This document shows, in pieces, positions 1 through 7,760 of a stretch of 10,266 nucleotides of DNA. The stretch comes from Candidatus Acidiferrum typicum (GTDB lineage Bacteria > Acidobacteriota > Terriglobia > Acidiferrales > UBA7541), in NCBI GenBank assembly GCA_002478115.1, contig DLMH01000113.1, positions 1 to 10,266 on the forward strand, read 5' to 3'. Every line of letters begins with the position of its first letter. The stretch's first letter is position 1. The notes under the pieces are model-generated. The model saw only the letters and a list, made by a program, of their open reading frames with translations. It searched no databases and was not told where the DNA came from. A program made the position numbers and the translations under genes.

Positions 1-3000
1 ATCTCTGCCTCGCTCTCTCTCTATGGCCAAAGCACATTTGGCTCGATCTCCGGATCGGTCACCGATACTTCGGGGGCTATCGTCACGGACGCCAAAGTGA
101 CGTTGACCAACTTGGGCACGTCAGAGAAGCGCACGCAGTCCAGCGGCAGTGACGGGCTTTTCACGTTTGTGAACCTGTTCCCCGGCCAGTACCGGATTGA
201 CGTGGAAAAGCAAGGGTTTAAGCACTTTGTCCGCGCCGATATCACGGTCCAAGTTCAGCAAGACACTCACATCACTTCCCAGCTTCAGGTCGGCGAGGTC
301 AGCCAAGTCGTGGAAGTGACCGCCGAGACGCCGCTGCTCCAGACCGAATCGTCGTCACTCGGTCAGGTCGTCGAGCAACGCAAGGCTGACGAACTTCCTT
401 TGAACGGCCGCAATATTTTCAACTTGATCACAGTTTCTCCTGCCGCCGTCGCACAGGGTGGCTCGGGCGGATCGCCAGTGGGCCAGAACCCCTTCAGCTG
501 GGGCAACTATCAGGTCGGCGGTTCGTTCGCCAATCAGGGTGCAGAGTATCTGGATGGTCAACCCCTGAACATCGGCTACATCAATTTGCCCATCATCATC
601 CCAACCCAGGACTCAGTTGGCGAGTTCAAAGTCCAATACAGCAACCTGGGCGCCGAGTGGGGCAAGTTCTCCGGCGGCGTCACGAACCTCAGCACAAAAT
701 CCGGCACCAACAATTGGCACGGATCCGCCTACGAATATTTCCGCAACAAGGTGCTGAACGCCAATGAATATTTCAACAAGGCGAGCGAGATCGCTAGCGG
801 CACCAAGAACGAGCCTCCACCGTGGACGCAGAACCAGTACGGATTCCAGTTGGGTGGGCCGGTCCTCAAGAATAAGACATTCTTTTATGTGAGTTGGGAG
901 CAATACCGGCAGCGCACGGGTTCTCCCTTTACCACTACCGTTCCTGCCGCCAACGAGCGCCAGGGAAATTTCGCCGCACTCTGCGTCTCTGGATTCGTAG
1001 GCGGTATTTGTCAAGACAAAGACGCTGCCGGAAACACCACCGATCAGCTCTACGACCCATACAGCATCAATGCGACAACGCTGCAACGCGCGCCTTACCC
1101 GAACAACGTAATTCCCACCACGGAATTCAGCACGGCCACCACCAAGATGTGGGATACCTACTTCCCGCTGCCTACGAGCGCTGCCACGGTAAATAATTTT
1201 CTGAGTTCGGCACCAGGCGGCGGCAACACCAACGAGTTCGTCGCGCGCGGCGATCAGAACATTGGAAACAACACGCACCTGTTCGGAAGATTTGCCTATT
1301 TCGGATTGCTTGACTTGCCGGTGAATCCCTTCGGCACTGGCCTCTGCCTCGACCGCTGCGCGGAAAAATATCACAGCAAGTTGCTCGCCATCGGTTTGAA
1401 CCACGCTTTCACTCCAACCACTGTTCTCGACGTGAACCTCGCGGCTAGTCGCTTCGTCTACGGACGTCAGCCGCTTCTCTCGGGGTTCGACCTCACGACC
1501 CTGGGCTGGCCCTCAACTTACAACAGTCCGCCAAGCACGATGCGGACCCCTCCCACCCCTGCCTTCCCGTTCCCCAACGACGTCGGAAAGTCGCAGGGCA
1601 ACAGCGCCATCGGCGATCACAACACGCAATACAACCTGAGCCCGGCGTTCACTTTGATCCGCGGCAAGCACACCATTCAGACCGGCGCCCAGTTCGAGTG
1701 GGGCTACGATAACTACTTCCAGACCAACATCGCCAGCGGCGCATTCGGCTTTCCAGGAAATTGGACCACCCAATACGCACTGGCATCAACCTCAGCCGCA
1801 GTCGCGGCCGACCCTCTTTTGGCCAGCAATCCCAATTACGCCTTCGCCGACTTCCTGCTCGGCCTGTCGCAAAATGAAGGAAGCTTCGTCAACCAGACCG
1901 AAGGCGTGGCTCAGGTTCCCGCGCAGACCAAGGGCTTGCAGGTCTATCGTGCCTTCTACGTGGACGACACGTGGCACCTGACGCCTAAGTTGACCGTCAA
2001 CCTGGGTCTTCGCTATGAATTGCAGGGCACCTGGTCTGACTCCTATAAGCGCCTCTCTTATTGGGATCCGTTAGCAACCAATGCTACGGTCTCTGGCTGC
2101 GGCGGAGTGGCAGGAGATGCATGCCCGGGCGATGCTTTCCTCGTTGGAACGGGCCGGAACTCCAGCGGCAACAACATCCCAATGGATAAGAAGGCGTTCT
2201 CTCCACGGCTCGGCTTCGCCTACGGCGCGGATCCGAAAACCGTCATCCGCGGTGGCTACGGCATTTTCTACATCCCCAACTACGTTTCGTTCGGACTCAA
2301 CCCCGACAACGATTTTGTGAATCTTGCCAGCACGCCGCTCCATGCTACGACGGACTCCTTCGTCACTCCGGTCGGTATGTTGGACGGCGACGAATGCTCA
2401 TATAACGCGACCAACTCGGTGTTCCCCGTGAGGGGACCAAACGCCTTCGGCTGCGCACAGTCGGGTCCCTTCGGGAACTCTGGAATCCTGCCGCCGCCCG
2501 GACGCAACTTCGCACCCTTGGCGGGCACCCTGGCTCCATTTGCTGCCAACGTATCAAGCTTTGCGGCCTTCAACGGCAACCCGACCTTGGCTCCGTACTA
2601 CGGGGCCACCGGACACGGCAATCCGCAATGGGGCTACGTCCAGCAATGGAACTTCGACATCCAGCGTCAACTCCCGGCGGGCTTCTTCGGGGATGTGGCC
2701 TATGCGGGTTCGCACGGCGTTCATCTGGAACAGTATTCAACTAACGTTGACCAGCTTCCTGATACCCTCTGGTCTCAGGGCGCTGCGCTCACGACGCAAG
2801 TTGCCAACCCAATGGTGGGCACGAATCCCAATCCGTCCCTGAACGGGGCTACGGTTGCAGCAGGTCAGCTGGAACGTCCCTACCCGCAATACAACGGGTT
2901 GTCTTTGGGTGGTTACGGTTGCTGCGGCAGCACTTACAATTCTCTGCAAGCCACCTTAACCCGCCGGTTCCAAGGCGGTGGCACGTTGCTGGTGGCTTAC

Positions 3001-3714
3001 ACGAATTCCAAGCTCCTCAGCAACACCGACACTCTGACCAGTTGGCTCGAAGGACCAACCGGTGGCGTTGGCGCCGTGCAGGACTGGAGCAATCTGGCGG
3101 GAGAAAGATCGCTCTCCTCGCAGGATGTTTCGCAACGGCTGGTGATCAGTTACGTTCTCGACCTTCCCTTCGGCCACGGAAAGGCGTTCGCAAATAACTT
3201 CAGCGGATTCGCGAACGGCGCGGTTTCCGGCTGGGGCGTCGACGGTATCACCACCTTCCAACGCGGCTTCCCGCTGAAGATTACCTACTCTGGCTCAACC
3301 CCGCTGGAAGCGGCAAATCTTGGAGTCGGAAACATCCGGCCTGATGTCGTTCCCGGATGCGACAAGAAATCCGGCGGCGGCCACCTTACCAATTGGTTCA
3401 ACACCAGTTGCTTTGCGAACCCGCCAGATTACGGTCCGGGCAGTGAGTCGCGCGTCGATTCCACACTTCGCGGACCTGGAATCAACAACTTTGACTTCGC
3501 GGTTTTCAAGAAAACCAAGGTCTCGGAGAGAATGGGCATCGAATTCCGAACCGAGTTCTTTAACATATTCAACCATCCGTACTTCTCCATGCCGGCCACT
3601 GGCTTCGGTGGCACCGGAGTATCCAACGGATTCGGCGTGATCAACTCAACCGTTCAAGGCGGTGTAGCTTCACCTGAACGCTTGGTTCAGTTTGCTCTGA
3701 AATTTGTGTTCTAA
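1..3714 (+). CDS. TonB-dependent receptor, Acidobacteriota Oar-like type (5' end missing)
   Basis: Outer-membrane beta-barrel receptor. Such proteins take up large ligands (siderophores, oligosaccharides or peptides) using TonB energy; the ligand cannot be read from the sequence. The frame is open from base 1, giving 1237 residues here. The first dozen residues (ISASLSLYGQ) look like the end of a signal peptide, so only a short N-terminal piece is probably missing. A carboxypeptidase-regulatory-like beta-sandwich follows at about residues 15-100 (GSISGSVTD start). Then comes the plug, with LPLNGRN near residue 134, and a long barrel to the end. The protein ends in a beta-strand with terminal aromatic Phe (ALKFVF), as expected for Bam-dependent insertion. 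An internal GTG at 97 is not the start, because domain homology continues upstream. Length and architecture match the expanded receptor families of Terriglobia. Family assignment is firm; substrate is unknown. Confidence 0.95.
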   Translation: MSASLSLYGQSTFGSISGSVTDTSGAIVTDAKVTLTNLGTSEKRTQSSGSDGLFTFVNLFPGQYRIDVEKQGFKHFVRADITVQVQQDTHITSQLQVGEVSQVVEVTAETPLLQTESSSLGQVVEQRKADELPLNGRNIFNLITVSPAAVAQGGSGGSPVGQNPFSWGNYQVGGSFANQGAEYLDGQPLNIGYINLPIIIPTQDSVGEFKVQYSNLGAEWGKFSGGVTNLSTKSGTNNWHGSAYEYFRNKVLNANEYFNKASEIASGTKNEPPPWTQNQYGFQLGGPVLKNKTFFYVSWEQYRQRTGSPFTTTVPAANERQGNFAALCVSGFVGGICQDKDAAGNTTDQLYDPYSINATTLQRAPYPNNVIPTTEFSTATTKMWDTYFPLPTSAATVNNFLSSAPGGGNTNEFVARGDQNIGNNTHLFGRFAYFGLLDLPVNPFGTGLCLDRCAEKYHSKLLAIGLNHAFTPTTVLDVNLAASRFVYGRQPLLSGFDLTTLGWPSTYNSPPSTMRTPPTPAFPFPNDVGKSQGNSAIGDHNTQYNLSPAFTLIRGKHTIQTGAQFEWGYDNYFQTNIASGAFGFPGNWTTQYALASTSAAVAADPLLASNPNYAFADFLLGLSQNEGSFVNQTEGVAQVPAQTKGLQVYRAFYVDDTWHLTPKLTVNLGLRYELQGTWSDSYKRLSYWDPLATNATVSGCGGVAGDACPGDAFLVGTGRNSSGNNIPMDKKAFSPRLGFAYGADPKTVIRGGYGIFYIPNYVSFGLNPDNDFVNLASTPLHATTDSFVTPVGMLDGDECSYNATNSVFPVRGPNAFGCAQSGPFGNSGILPPPGRNFAPLAGTLAPFAANVSSFAAFNGNPTLAPYYGATGHGNPQWGYVQQWNFDIQRQLPAGFFGDVAYAGSHGVHLEQYSTNVDQLPDTLWSQGAALTTQVANPMVGTNPNPSLNGATVAAGQLERPYPQYNGLSLGGYGCCGSTYNSLQATLTRRFQGGGTLLVAYTNSKLLSNTDTLTSWLEGPTGGVGAVQDWSNLAGERSLSSQDVSQRLVISYVLDLPFGHGKAFANNFSGFANGAVSGWGVDGITTFQRGFPLKITYSGSTPLEAANLGVGNIRPDVVPGCDKKSGGGHLTNWFNTSCFANPPDYGPGSESRVDSTLRGPGINNFDFAVFKKTKVSERMGIEFRTEFFNIFNHPYFSMPATGFGGTGVSNGFGVINSTVQGGVASPERLVQFALKFVF

Positions 3715-3720
3715 GGGACT

Positions 3721-3752
3721 CTCCGGGCCAGGAAATCGCTCCTGGCCCGGAG
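3721..3752 (+). terminator. Perfect 12-bp inverted repeat after the receptor gene
   Basis: ctccgggccagg and its exact complement flank an 8-nt loop, starting 7 nt after the receptor stop codon. It is GC-rich and stable but lacks a T-tract, so it may be a 3' end stabiliser or a Rho-independent-like terminator acting with the next hairpin. Confidence 0.6.
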
Positions 3753-3777
3753 GCAACTTCGTTTGCAAGCTCTGCGT

Positions 3778-3808
3778 GCTGGCCAGCGATGGCCAGCATT
3801 TATTTTGT
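3778..3808 (+). terminator. Second hairpin with T-rich tail
   Basis: gctggcca, loop gcga, tggccagc form a perfect 8-bp stem (3778-3797), followed by the T-rich run atttattttgt. This fits a Rho-independent terminator for the receptor transcript. It includes the ATG at 3789, which argues against that ATG being the start of the next gene. Confidence 0.55.
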
Positions 3809-3851
3809 CGAGTTCATGCGCTCCAGCCTGTCATATCCTGTCTTCCCACGT

Positions 3852-4271
3852 ATGAGGACCCTCCAATCCATTGACTACTCCGAAGCCAGGCGGGCTGTCG
3901 ATCTCATCGTTGAAAAAGCTTCGCAGATGCAAAAGGCTGTAGTGGTGGCCGTTGCCGATTCGCACGGCGACCTCATCTGTCTTGCACGAATGGACGGTGC
4001 TCCTGTTTCCTCTATCCTCGTCGCCACGAATAAGGCGTGGACCGCGGCCCGCGAGCGCAAACCAACCAAGGAGATCGGAGAAAAGGTAAGACATCCGGAA
4101 AAGGGCCACGACATTGCTTACTACGGCGATCCGAAATATGTGGGGTGGGCTGGCGGGGTTCCGGTCTGGAAAAATGGCGACGTAGTTGGAGCCGTCGCGG
4201 TGAGCGGCTTGTCGTCGAATGAAGACATCGCTCTGGCTACGTTGGGCGTGGAACTGATCGTTGCTGCTTAG
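3852..4271 (+). CDS. GlcG/HbpS family protein
   Basis: A 139-residue single-domain protein of the GlcG/HbpS family (DUF336, haem-degrading type fold). Members bind haem or small ligands, or occur beside glycolate and other oxidase genes; the biochemical role is often unknown. Visible family features are VVAVADSHGDLICLARMDGA (residues 31-50), the following ATNKAWTAA helix (58-66), and the C-terminal GGVPVWKNGDVVGAVAVSG (101-119) with a conserved acidic Asn-Glu-Asp after it. Length is normal for the family. I chose the ATG at 3852 because family similarity begins there. The upstream in-frame ATGs at 3789 and 3816 lack Shine-Dalgarno sequences, and 3789 lies inside a hairpin. No Shine-Dalgarno precedes 3852 either. 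No glycolate genes adjoin, and no signal peptide is seen with this start. Function here is not established. Confidence 0.85.
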   Translation: MRTLQSIDYSEARRAVDLIVEKASQMQKAVVVAVADSHGDLICLARMDGAPVSSILVATNKAWTAARERKPTKEIGEKVRHPEKGHDIAYYGDPKYVGWAGGVPVWKNGDVVGAVAVSGLSSNEDIALATLGVELIVAA

Positions 4272-4450
4272 AAGATTTTGAACAACTGTCCGGTTTTGTA
4301 TTTGCAGAAAAGTTCCGCAGTATTCACGCTGCCCTGTGTGCATAATGAACCAGCCCTCGCACTCGGACAGACACGCGATTGCGCGAGCTCGTGTTCGTGT
4401 TTCGTAACACAATTCACTTTTTGGCGCCGCGAACGGGATTTGATGAAAAA
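4272..4450. other. Intergenic stretch without a convincing gene
   Basis: Lies between the GlcG-like gene and the small zinc-knuckle gene. Open frames here have no protein-like composition or recognised motif. A CATAAT at about 4340-4345 could be a -10 box, but no suitable -35 is visible, so I assign no promoter. Confidence 0.4.
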
Positions 4451-4470
4451 CTCAGTCGCAACTGAGGGGG
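4451..4470 (+). promoter_or_regulatory. Small hairpin overlapping the ribosome binding site of the zinc-knuckle gene
   Basis: ctcagt, loop cgca, actgag form a 6-bp stem at 4451-4466. The purine-rich Shine-Dalgarno gaggggg (4464-4470) starts inside the right arm and sits 4 nt before the GTG at 4475. Folding could partly mask the ribosome binding site. This is read from sequence only and the stem is short. Confidence 0.35.
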
Positions 4471-4474
4471 ATGA

Positions 4475-4636
4475 GTGGATCCGAAGGACTGTCCGCGCTG
4501 CGGCGGTACCGGATACATTGCCAAGCCTGTGGACATCAGTGGCAAGTCCGAGGGCATCGCATTTATCCGAGTGCAGTGCCCGGCTTGCGGTGGCAGTGGA
4601 CGGAAAAACTCGATTCCACCCAATACTGCGGGCTGA
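4475..4636 (+). CDS. 53-residue zinc-knuckle protein (two CxxCxGxG motifs)
   Basis: A very short gene starting at GTG 4475, immediately after an in-frame TGA (4472-4474), with gaggggg 4 nt upstream. The product has two exact DnaJ-type zinc-binding motifs, CPRCGGTG (residues 6-13) and CPACGGSG (35-42), separated by a 21-residue linker. In DnaJ central domains such motifs pair to bind one zinc ion; here there is a single pair, enough for one site, with no J-domain. Two precisely spaced motifs in one frame plus a good ribosome binding site are strong evidence for a real gene despite its size. A role in nucleic-acid or protein binding is a guess. It is convergent with the diguanylate cyclase downstream. 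Longer overlapping frames in this region have no recognisable content. Confidence 0.65.
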   Translation: MDPKDCPRCGGTGYIAKPVDISGKSEGIAFIRVQCPACGGSGRKNSIPPNTAG

Positions 4637-4669
4637 CCGCACGGCCTGTGGTGCTTGCGAAACGTACGA

Positions 4670-4712
4670 GCCCGGGGCCGTCATGTTTCCCGCCCTCAAT
4701 GACGCTCCGGGC
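4670..4712. terminator. Imperfect inverted repeat between convergent genes
   Basis: gcccggggccgtca (4670-4683) pairs imperfectly with tgacgctccgggc (4700-4712) around a 16-nt loop. It lies between two converging genes, where a bidirectional terminator would be expected. There is no T-tract on either side, so the call is weak. Confidence 0.3.
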
Positions 4713-4785
4713 CCGACGTTCCACCGTCGTTTGGGTTGGCGTCTGAACTCCCGCCCCAGAAACTCACGTGAAACTTGCAAGATCG

Positions 4786-6084
4786 TCAGGCGATGCCAGC
4801 GGCTCTGCTGCGGGTTCGGCGCCGGGGAGAAGAAGCAATTTCGACTCGGTTGCGTCCAGCGGCTTTGGCGCGGTAGAGCGCTTTGTCAGCTGCCTGGATG
4901 ACCGCGTCAGCCGATGAATGCTCACGGTTGGAACTCGCCACCCCGATGCTCGCCGTAACCGAAAGTTCAATGGGTGAGGCTACGCGCGAGAGCTGCCGTG
5001 TGGCGAAGCCAGTTTGCGCGCGGGCACGCACACGCGGATTGCGGCGGTCCGGACCGCGAGCCCCGATACGGCGGTCACGGCCGCGGAGGCGAAAGCTGCT
5101 GGCCTCGATGTCGGCGCGTAACTGTTCCACATGATCCAAAACGTCCCCGGCGGTCTTCCCGGAGAAGATGATGGCAAATTCTTCTCCACCGTAACGGTAA
5201 GCTTGTCCTCCGCCGGTTACGCGTGCAAGGCGCGACGCGACCAGACGCAGCACCTGATCTCCAGTGTCGTGCCCGTACGTGTCGTTGCATCGTTTGAAGT
5301 GATCAATGTCGACCATTGCAATGGAATAAGGTGGCTGAAGGCGAAGCAAGGCCTCGTGAAAGGCGCGCCGCGAAGGCAGCGTCGTGAGTTCATCGTGATA
5401 GGCGAGCAGGTACGAAGTCTCGACGATAGAAACTGTCAGGATGAACCCCGCCGTGGCGAAGTAAGCGGAGGGGATGCGTCCAGCGCCTCCAAAGCGGAGT
5501 GCTAGGAATGAAGCGGCCAAGGCCCAGAGCAATCCACTCTCCGCTGGTTTGCGGAAAAGCAGGAATCGAATGAGCAGCACAACCGCCGCGAGTGCGAAAG
5601 CTATGAGTGTGGCGAAAGGCAAGGGCTGCGGAGTTAGAGGATGGTGCAAAGCGCGCCGCGCCGTCGTCGCCAGTGAATCAGGCCGGCAGAGCACGGCAAC
5701 CACGACGGACTCGACGAACAGCCACAAGGCTGGAGGCGCGATGCTGGAGAAGGTGAATCCCTTTTCCTGCGCCAGTGAGAGCAGAACAAAGTTTAGTGGC
5801 AAGAGCAAGCCAACCGCTGCTACAGCAGTGCTTCCCGGTGCGCTGCTCGCGCCATGACCGCCAGAGACGAAAGAGAAATAGGAGATTGCGCGCTCGGCGA
5901 GGAACAGAACCAGCATGGCGAAGAGGATGCGGCTGGAGTGGAATCGCCACGCGATCAGAAGGCCCGCGATCAACGCCGCGTACATGGCAAACGTGACGAG
6001 CGTGGCACTGGGTGTGACCAAGCCTGTGTGCAGCAGGATCGCGGCCGCCACAATCCAGATGGCTGGAGTGAGCAAAGACTTCAT
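4786..6084 (-). CDS. Membrane-bound diguanylate cyclase (GGDEF domain)
   Basis: A 432-residue protein likely making cyclic di-GMP from two GTP at the inner membrane. Residues 1-227 contain about seven or eight hydrophobic segments (roughly 5-20, 26-46, 52-72, 86-104, 117-133, 156-178, 184-197, 207-227), an uncharacterised membrane sensor region. The GGDEF domain follows: DELTTLPSRRAF (231-242), MVDIDHFKRCNDTYGHDTGD (257-276) and active-site RYGGEEF (297-303), so the signature is intact (GGEEF) and catalysis is plausible. The RxxD inhibitory site expected nine residues before GGEEF is absent (TGGG at 290-293). An Arg-rich insertion, 13 Arg in residues 332-367, lies before the ASIGVA strand (378-383). 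The C-terminus is basic. The ATG at 6084 has only a weak upstream AGGG. It diverges from the kinase gene. Confidence 0.93.
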   Translation of the reverse strand: MKSLLTPAIWIVAAAILLHTGLVTPSATLVTFAMYAALIAGLLIAWRFHSSRILFAMLVLFLAERAISYFSFVSGGHGASSAPGSTAVAAVGLLLPLNFVLLSLAQEKGFTFSSIAPPALWLFVESVVVAVLCRPDSLATTARRALHHPLTPQPLPFATLIAFALAAVVLLIRFLLFRKPAESGLLWALAASFLALRFGGAGRIPSAYFATAGFILTVSIVETSYLLAYHDELTTLPSRRAFHEALLRLQPPYSIAMVDIDHFKRCNDTYGHDTGDQVLRLVASRLARVTGGGQAYRYGGEEFAIIFSGKTAGDVLDHVEQLRADIEASSFRLRGRDRRIGARGPDRRNPRVRARAQTGFATRQLSRVASPIELSVTASIGVASSNREHSSADAVIQAADKALYRAKAAGRNRVEIASSPRRRTRSRAAGIA

Positions 6085-6142
6085 CGAAGTTTGGCCCTGG
6101 CTATCATTAAGAACGTTCGTTGCGCGAGGCGAGTCCTCTGCA

Positions 6143-6164
6143 GATTATCGTCTTTCGATTATCG
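6143..6164. promoter_or_regulatory. Tandem GATTATCG repeat upstream of the cyclase gene
   Basis: gattatcg occurs at 6143-6150 and again at 6157-6164 (14-bp period), 59-80 bp upstream of the cyclase start. Read on the cyclase strand it is CGATAATC twice. A related cgataacc lies on the plus strand near 6278. This is a possible operator; no protein is identified. Confidence 0.25.
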
Positions 6165-6246
6165 CCGGACGGCGGGCTTAGAGTAATTGACCGAGAGGGT
6201 TCGACGGAGGCTGTGGATTTTGCTTGAAATAATTCTGATTTCGGTT

Positions 6247-6263
6247 TGCCGGGAAGACCGGCA
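6247..6263. repeat. Short perfect hairpin in the cyclase-kinase intergenic region
   Basis: tgccgg, loop gaaga, ccggca. It has a 6-bp stem in the 224-bp gap between divergent starts. Its role is unknown. The rest of this gap shows only the repeats and -10 box listed separately. Confidence 0.3.
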
Positions 6264-6294
6264 GCCCCAGCGAGGATCGATAACCATCAAGGTC

Positions 6295-6300
6295 TATAAT
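6295..6300 (+). promoter_or_regulatory. Consensus -10 box just before the kinase ATG
   Basis: A perfect TATAAT ends 8 nt before the ATG at 6309, so transcription would begin about 2 nt before the start codon, giving a nearly leaderless mRNA. There is no Shine-Dalgarno between them, which agrees. No good -35 hexamer is visible 16-18 bp upstream. Confidence 0.5.
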
Positions 6301-6308
6301 CCCGTGGC

Positions 6309-7378
6309 ATGGAAAGCCGCAAGTCTGATTGGGAACGAGTAAGTCCAACCAAATTAGGCGAAGGTGGGCAGAGCGAGGTCTACCTCGTGCGAACGCCCGA
6401 GAGAACGAAACAACGTGCCCGCAGCTCACGACAATCAACTCTCACGTCCCCACCGCCATAAGCTTTACGACGGCTGAAGAAAAGACGAGTGTTAACACTC
6501 AGTTTGCTGAGGCCATTCGAGATTACACGCGTCCGGACCTACCCACAGAGCTCGGAGCGATGAAAGAGTTCAAGCTCCGAGACGACGAGGAACAGAGTCT
6601 CAGGCAGCTGCAACAGGAAATCGAAGTTCTACAACAGAATAGAGCGGGACTGTCCAAACTCTTGGGTGCGAACATAAACGAACGCTGGATGGTGACTGAA
6701 TACCTTTCCAACGGGACTTTGGAAGATCATCTCTCGGAGTACAGAGGTAGCCCGGCTCTCGCGCTAAAGGCCTTCCGATCAGTAGTGAACACCGTTGCTG
6801 AGCTTCATAAGGAAGGCATTGTCCACCGCGACATTAAGCCTGCCAGTATCTTTATCGGAAAAGATCACGAGCTTATTCTCGGCGACTTTGGGCTGGTTTT
6901 CGTCCCCAACCGACCGCCGCGTATAACCGCTTACCAAGGGGAGACTGTAGGAGCGGGCGATTTCATACCGCCGCCAACGTGGAGAGGCATGGGCGTTAGG
7001 CCCGATAACGTTAATACAAACTTTGATGTGTACATGCTGGGGAAAGATCTATGGTGCATGGTCACCGGCAAACCGAAACTGGGCAGAGAATATTGGGATG
7101 AGCCAGTCAACGACGTAACGAAGCTCTTCCCTAGCGATCCACACATGTACATGATTAACGTCATCTTGGAGCACTCCGTCGTTGAAAGACAGGAGAAGTG
7201 CTTTAGCTCAGCCGACGATTTGCTGCTTGTAGTGAACACCAATCTTGAGAGTATCAGGGAGGGTGGTCAACTATTGAATGACGGAATTCCAAAAATTTGC
7301 CATGTGTGCGGAGTCGGTCGCTACGCTCGGCAAACCCTCACGAAGGATGCGCCGACTTGCAGCGAATCGGTAACGTGA
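6309..7378 (+). pseudogene. Ser/Thr protein kinase with zinc-finger tail, frameshifted and 3'-truncated
   Basis: A eukaryotic-type (Hanks) protein kinase in two frames. The first frame starts at ATG 6309 and carries the ATP-binding glycine loop LGEGGQSEVYLV (6354-6389), but stops at TAA 6459. The second frame, two positions along, carries the rest: the likely ATP lysine in MKEFKL (codon 6563-6565), an alpha-C candidate Glu in QEIEVL, catalytic HRDIKP (from 6824), magnesium-binding DFG (6884-6892) and FDVYMLG with the alpha-F Asp. The shift lies near 6400-6440 and equals one lost base. The C-terminus has ICHVCGVGRY, the first half of a zinc finger, then loses similarity to a normal tail at about 7326-7370, where IS1595 transposase sequence begins. 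All catalytic motifs are intact, so a sequencing error could be responsible for the shift, but the 3' truncation appears real. Substrate is unknown. Confidence 0.8.
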
Positions 7379-7760
7379 AGGCGGAATCTCTCAAACCTAT
7401 TTTTGATGAAAAACTCAGCCCCGAGGCGAGCAAAGTTATTACAGATTCCGGGCCGACCTACCGATGGCTTTTTCGCTTTTTCCTACCGAAAAGGATGAGA
7501 TCGCTAGCCACAAGGACGAACTGAGAACCAAGGGCGAACTTTCTACCAAGACTGTAGAAGGCGCATTCTCACTGTTCAAACGTGGCGTAATCGGCTCATA
7601 CCATCATCTCACCGAGGACCACCTAGACAGTTACCTGCAAGAGTTCTGCTGGTGCTACAATCGCCGCCACATGCAACCGCATATGTTTGAGACGCTGGCG
7701 AAGGAACTGGTCACCAGGAAACCCCTCACCTACAAGAAACTAACCCGCGAAGTGTTCTAG
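7360..7760 (+). pseudogene. IS1595 (ISXO2-like) transposase, C-terminal remnant
   Basis: The remnant is in two frames. The first (to about 7480) contains VKAESLKPIFDEKL and ITDSGPTY, the region of the second catalytic Asp. The second (about 7464-7760, stop TAG) contains SHKDEL, TVEGAFSLFKRG, YHHLTEDHLDSYLQEF and YNRR, the characteristic ISXO2-like C-terminus. The switch falls at two T5 runs (7467-7480) and equals one lost base. The N-terminal zinc ribbon and first catalytic Asp are absent, so it cannot be active. In the usual TNTVEG motif the Asn position is Lys here (TKTVEG), which may also remove a catalytic residue. It runs directly on from the 3' end of the kinase without a recognisable left terminal repeat, so the kinase-transposase junction is a deletion or recombination scar. 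Confidence 0.75.

Noticed and set aside
613..1404. 263-codon open frame on the minus strand inside the receptor gene
   Set aside because: Shadow of the GC-rich receptor frame; no motif, and the plus-strand frame is clearly the gene.
97..3714. Receptor starting at GTG 97
   Set aside because: The regulatory-like domain begins upstream (GSISGSVTD near base 40) and the frame is open from base 1, so this is an internal codon.
3831..4412. 193-codon minus-strand open frame over the GlcG-like gene
   Set aside because: Shadow frame; the plus strand has clear family motifs.
4278..4901. 207-codon plus-strand open frame
   Set aside because: No recognisable domain; it overlaps the cyclase 3' end and the zinc-knuckle gene in another frame.
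5131..5857. Plus-strand open frames antisense to the diguanylate cyclase
   Set aside because: Antisense shadows of a well-supported gene with intact GGEEF.
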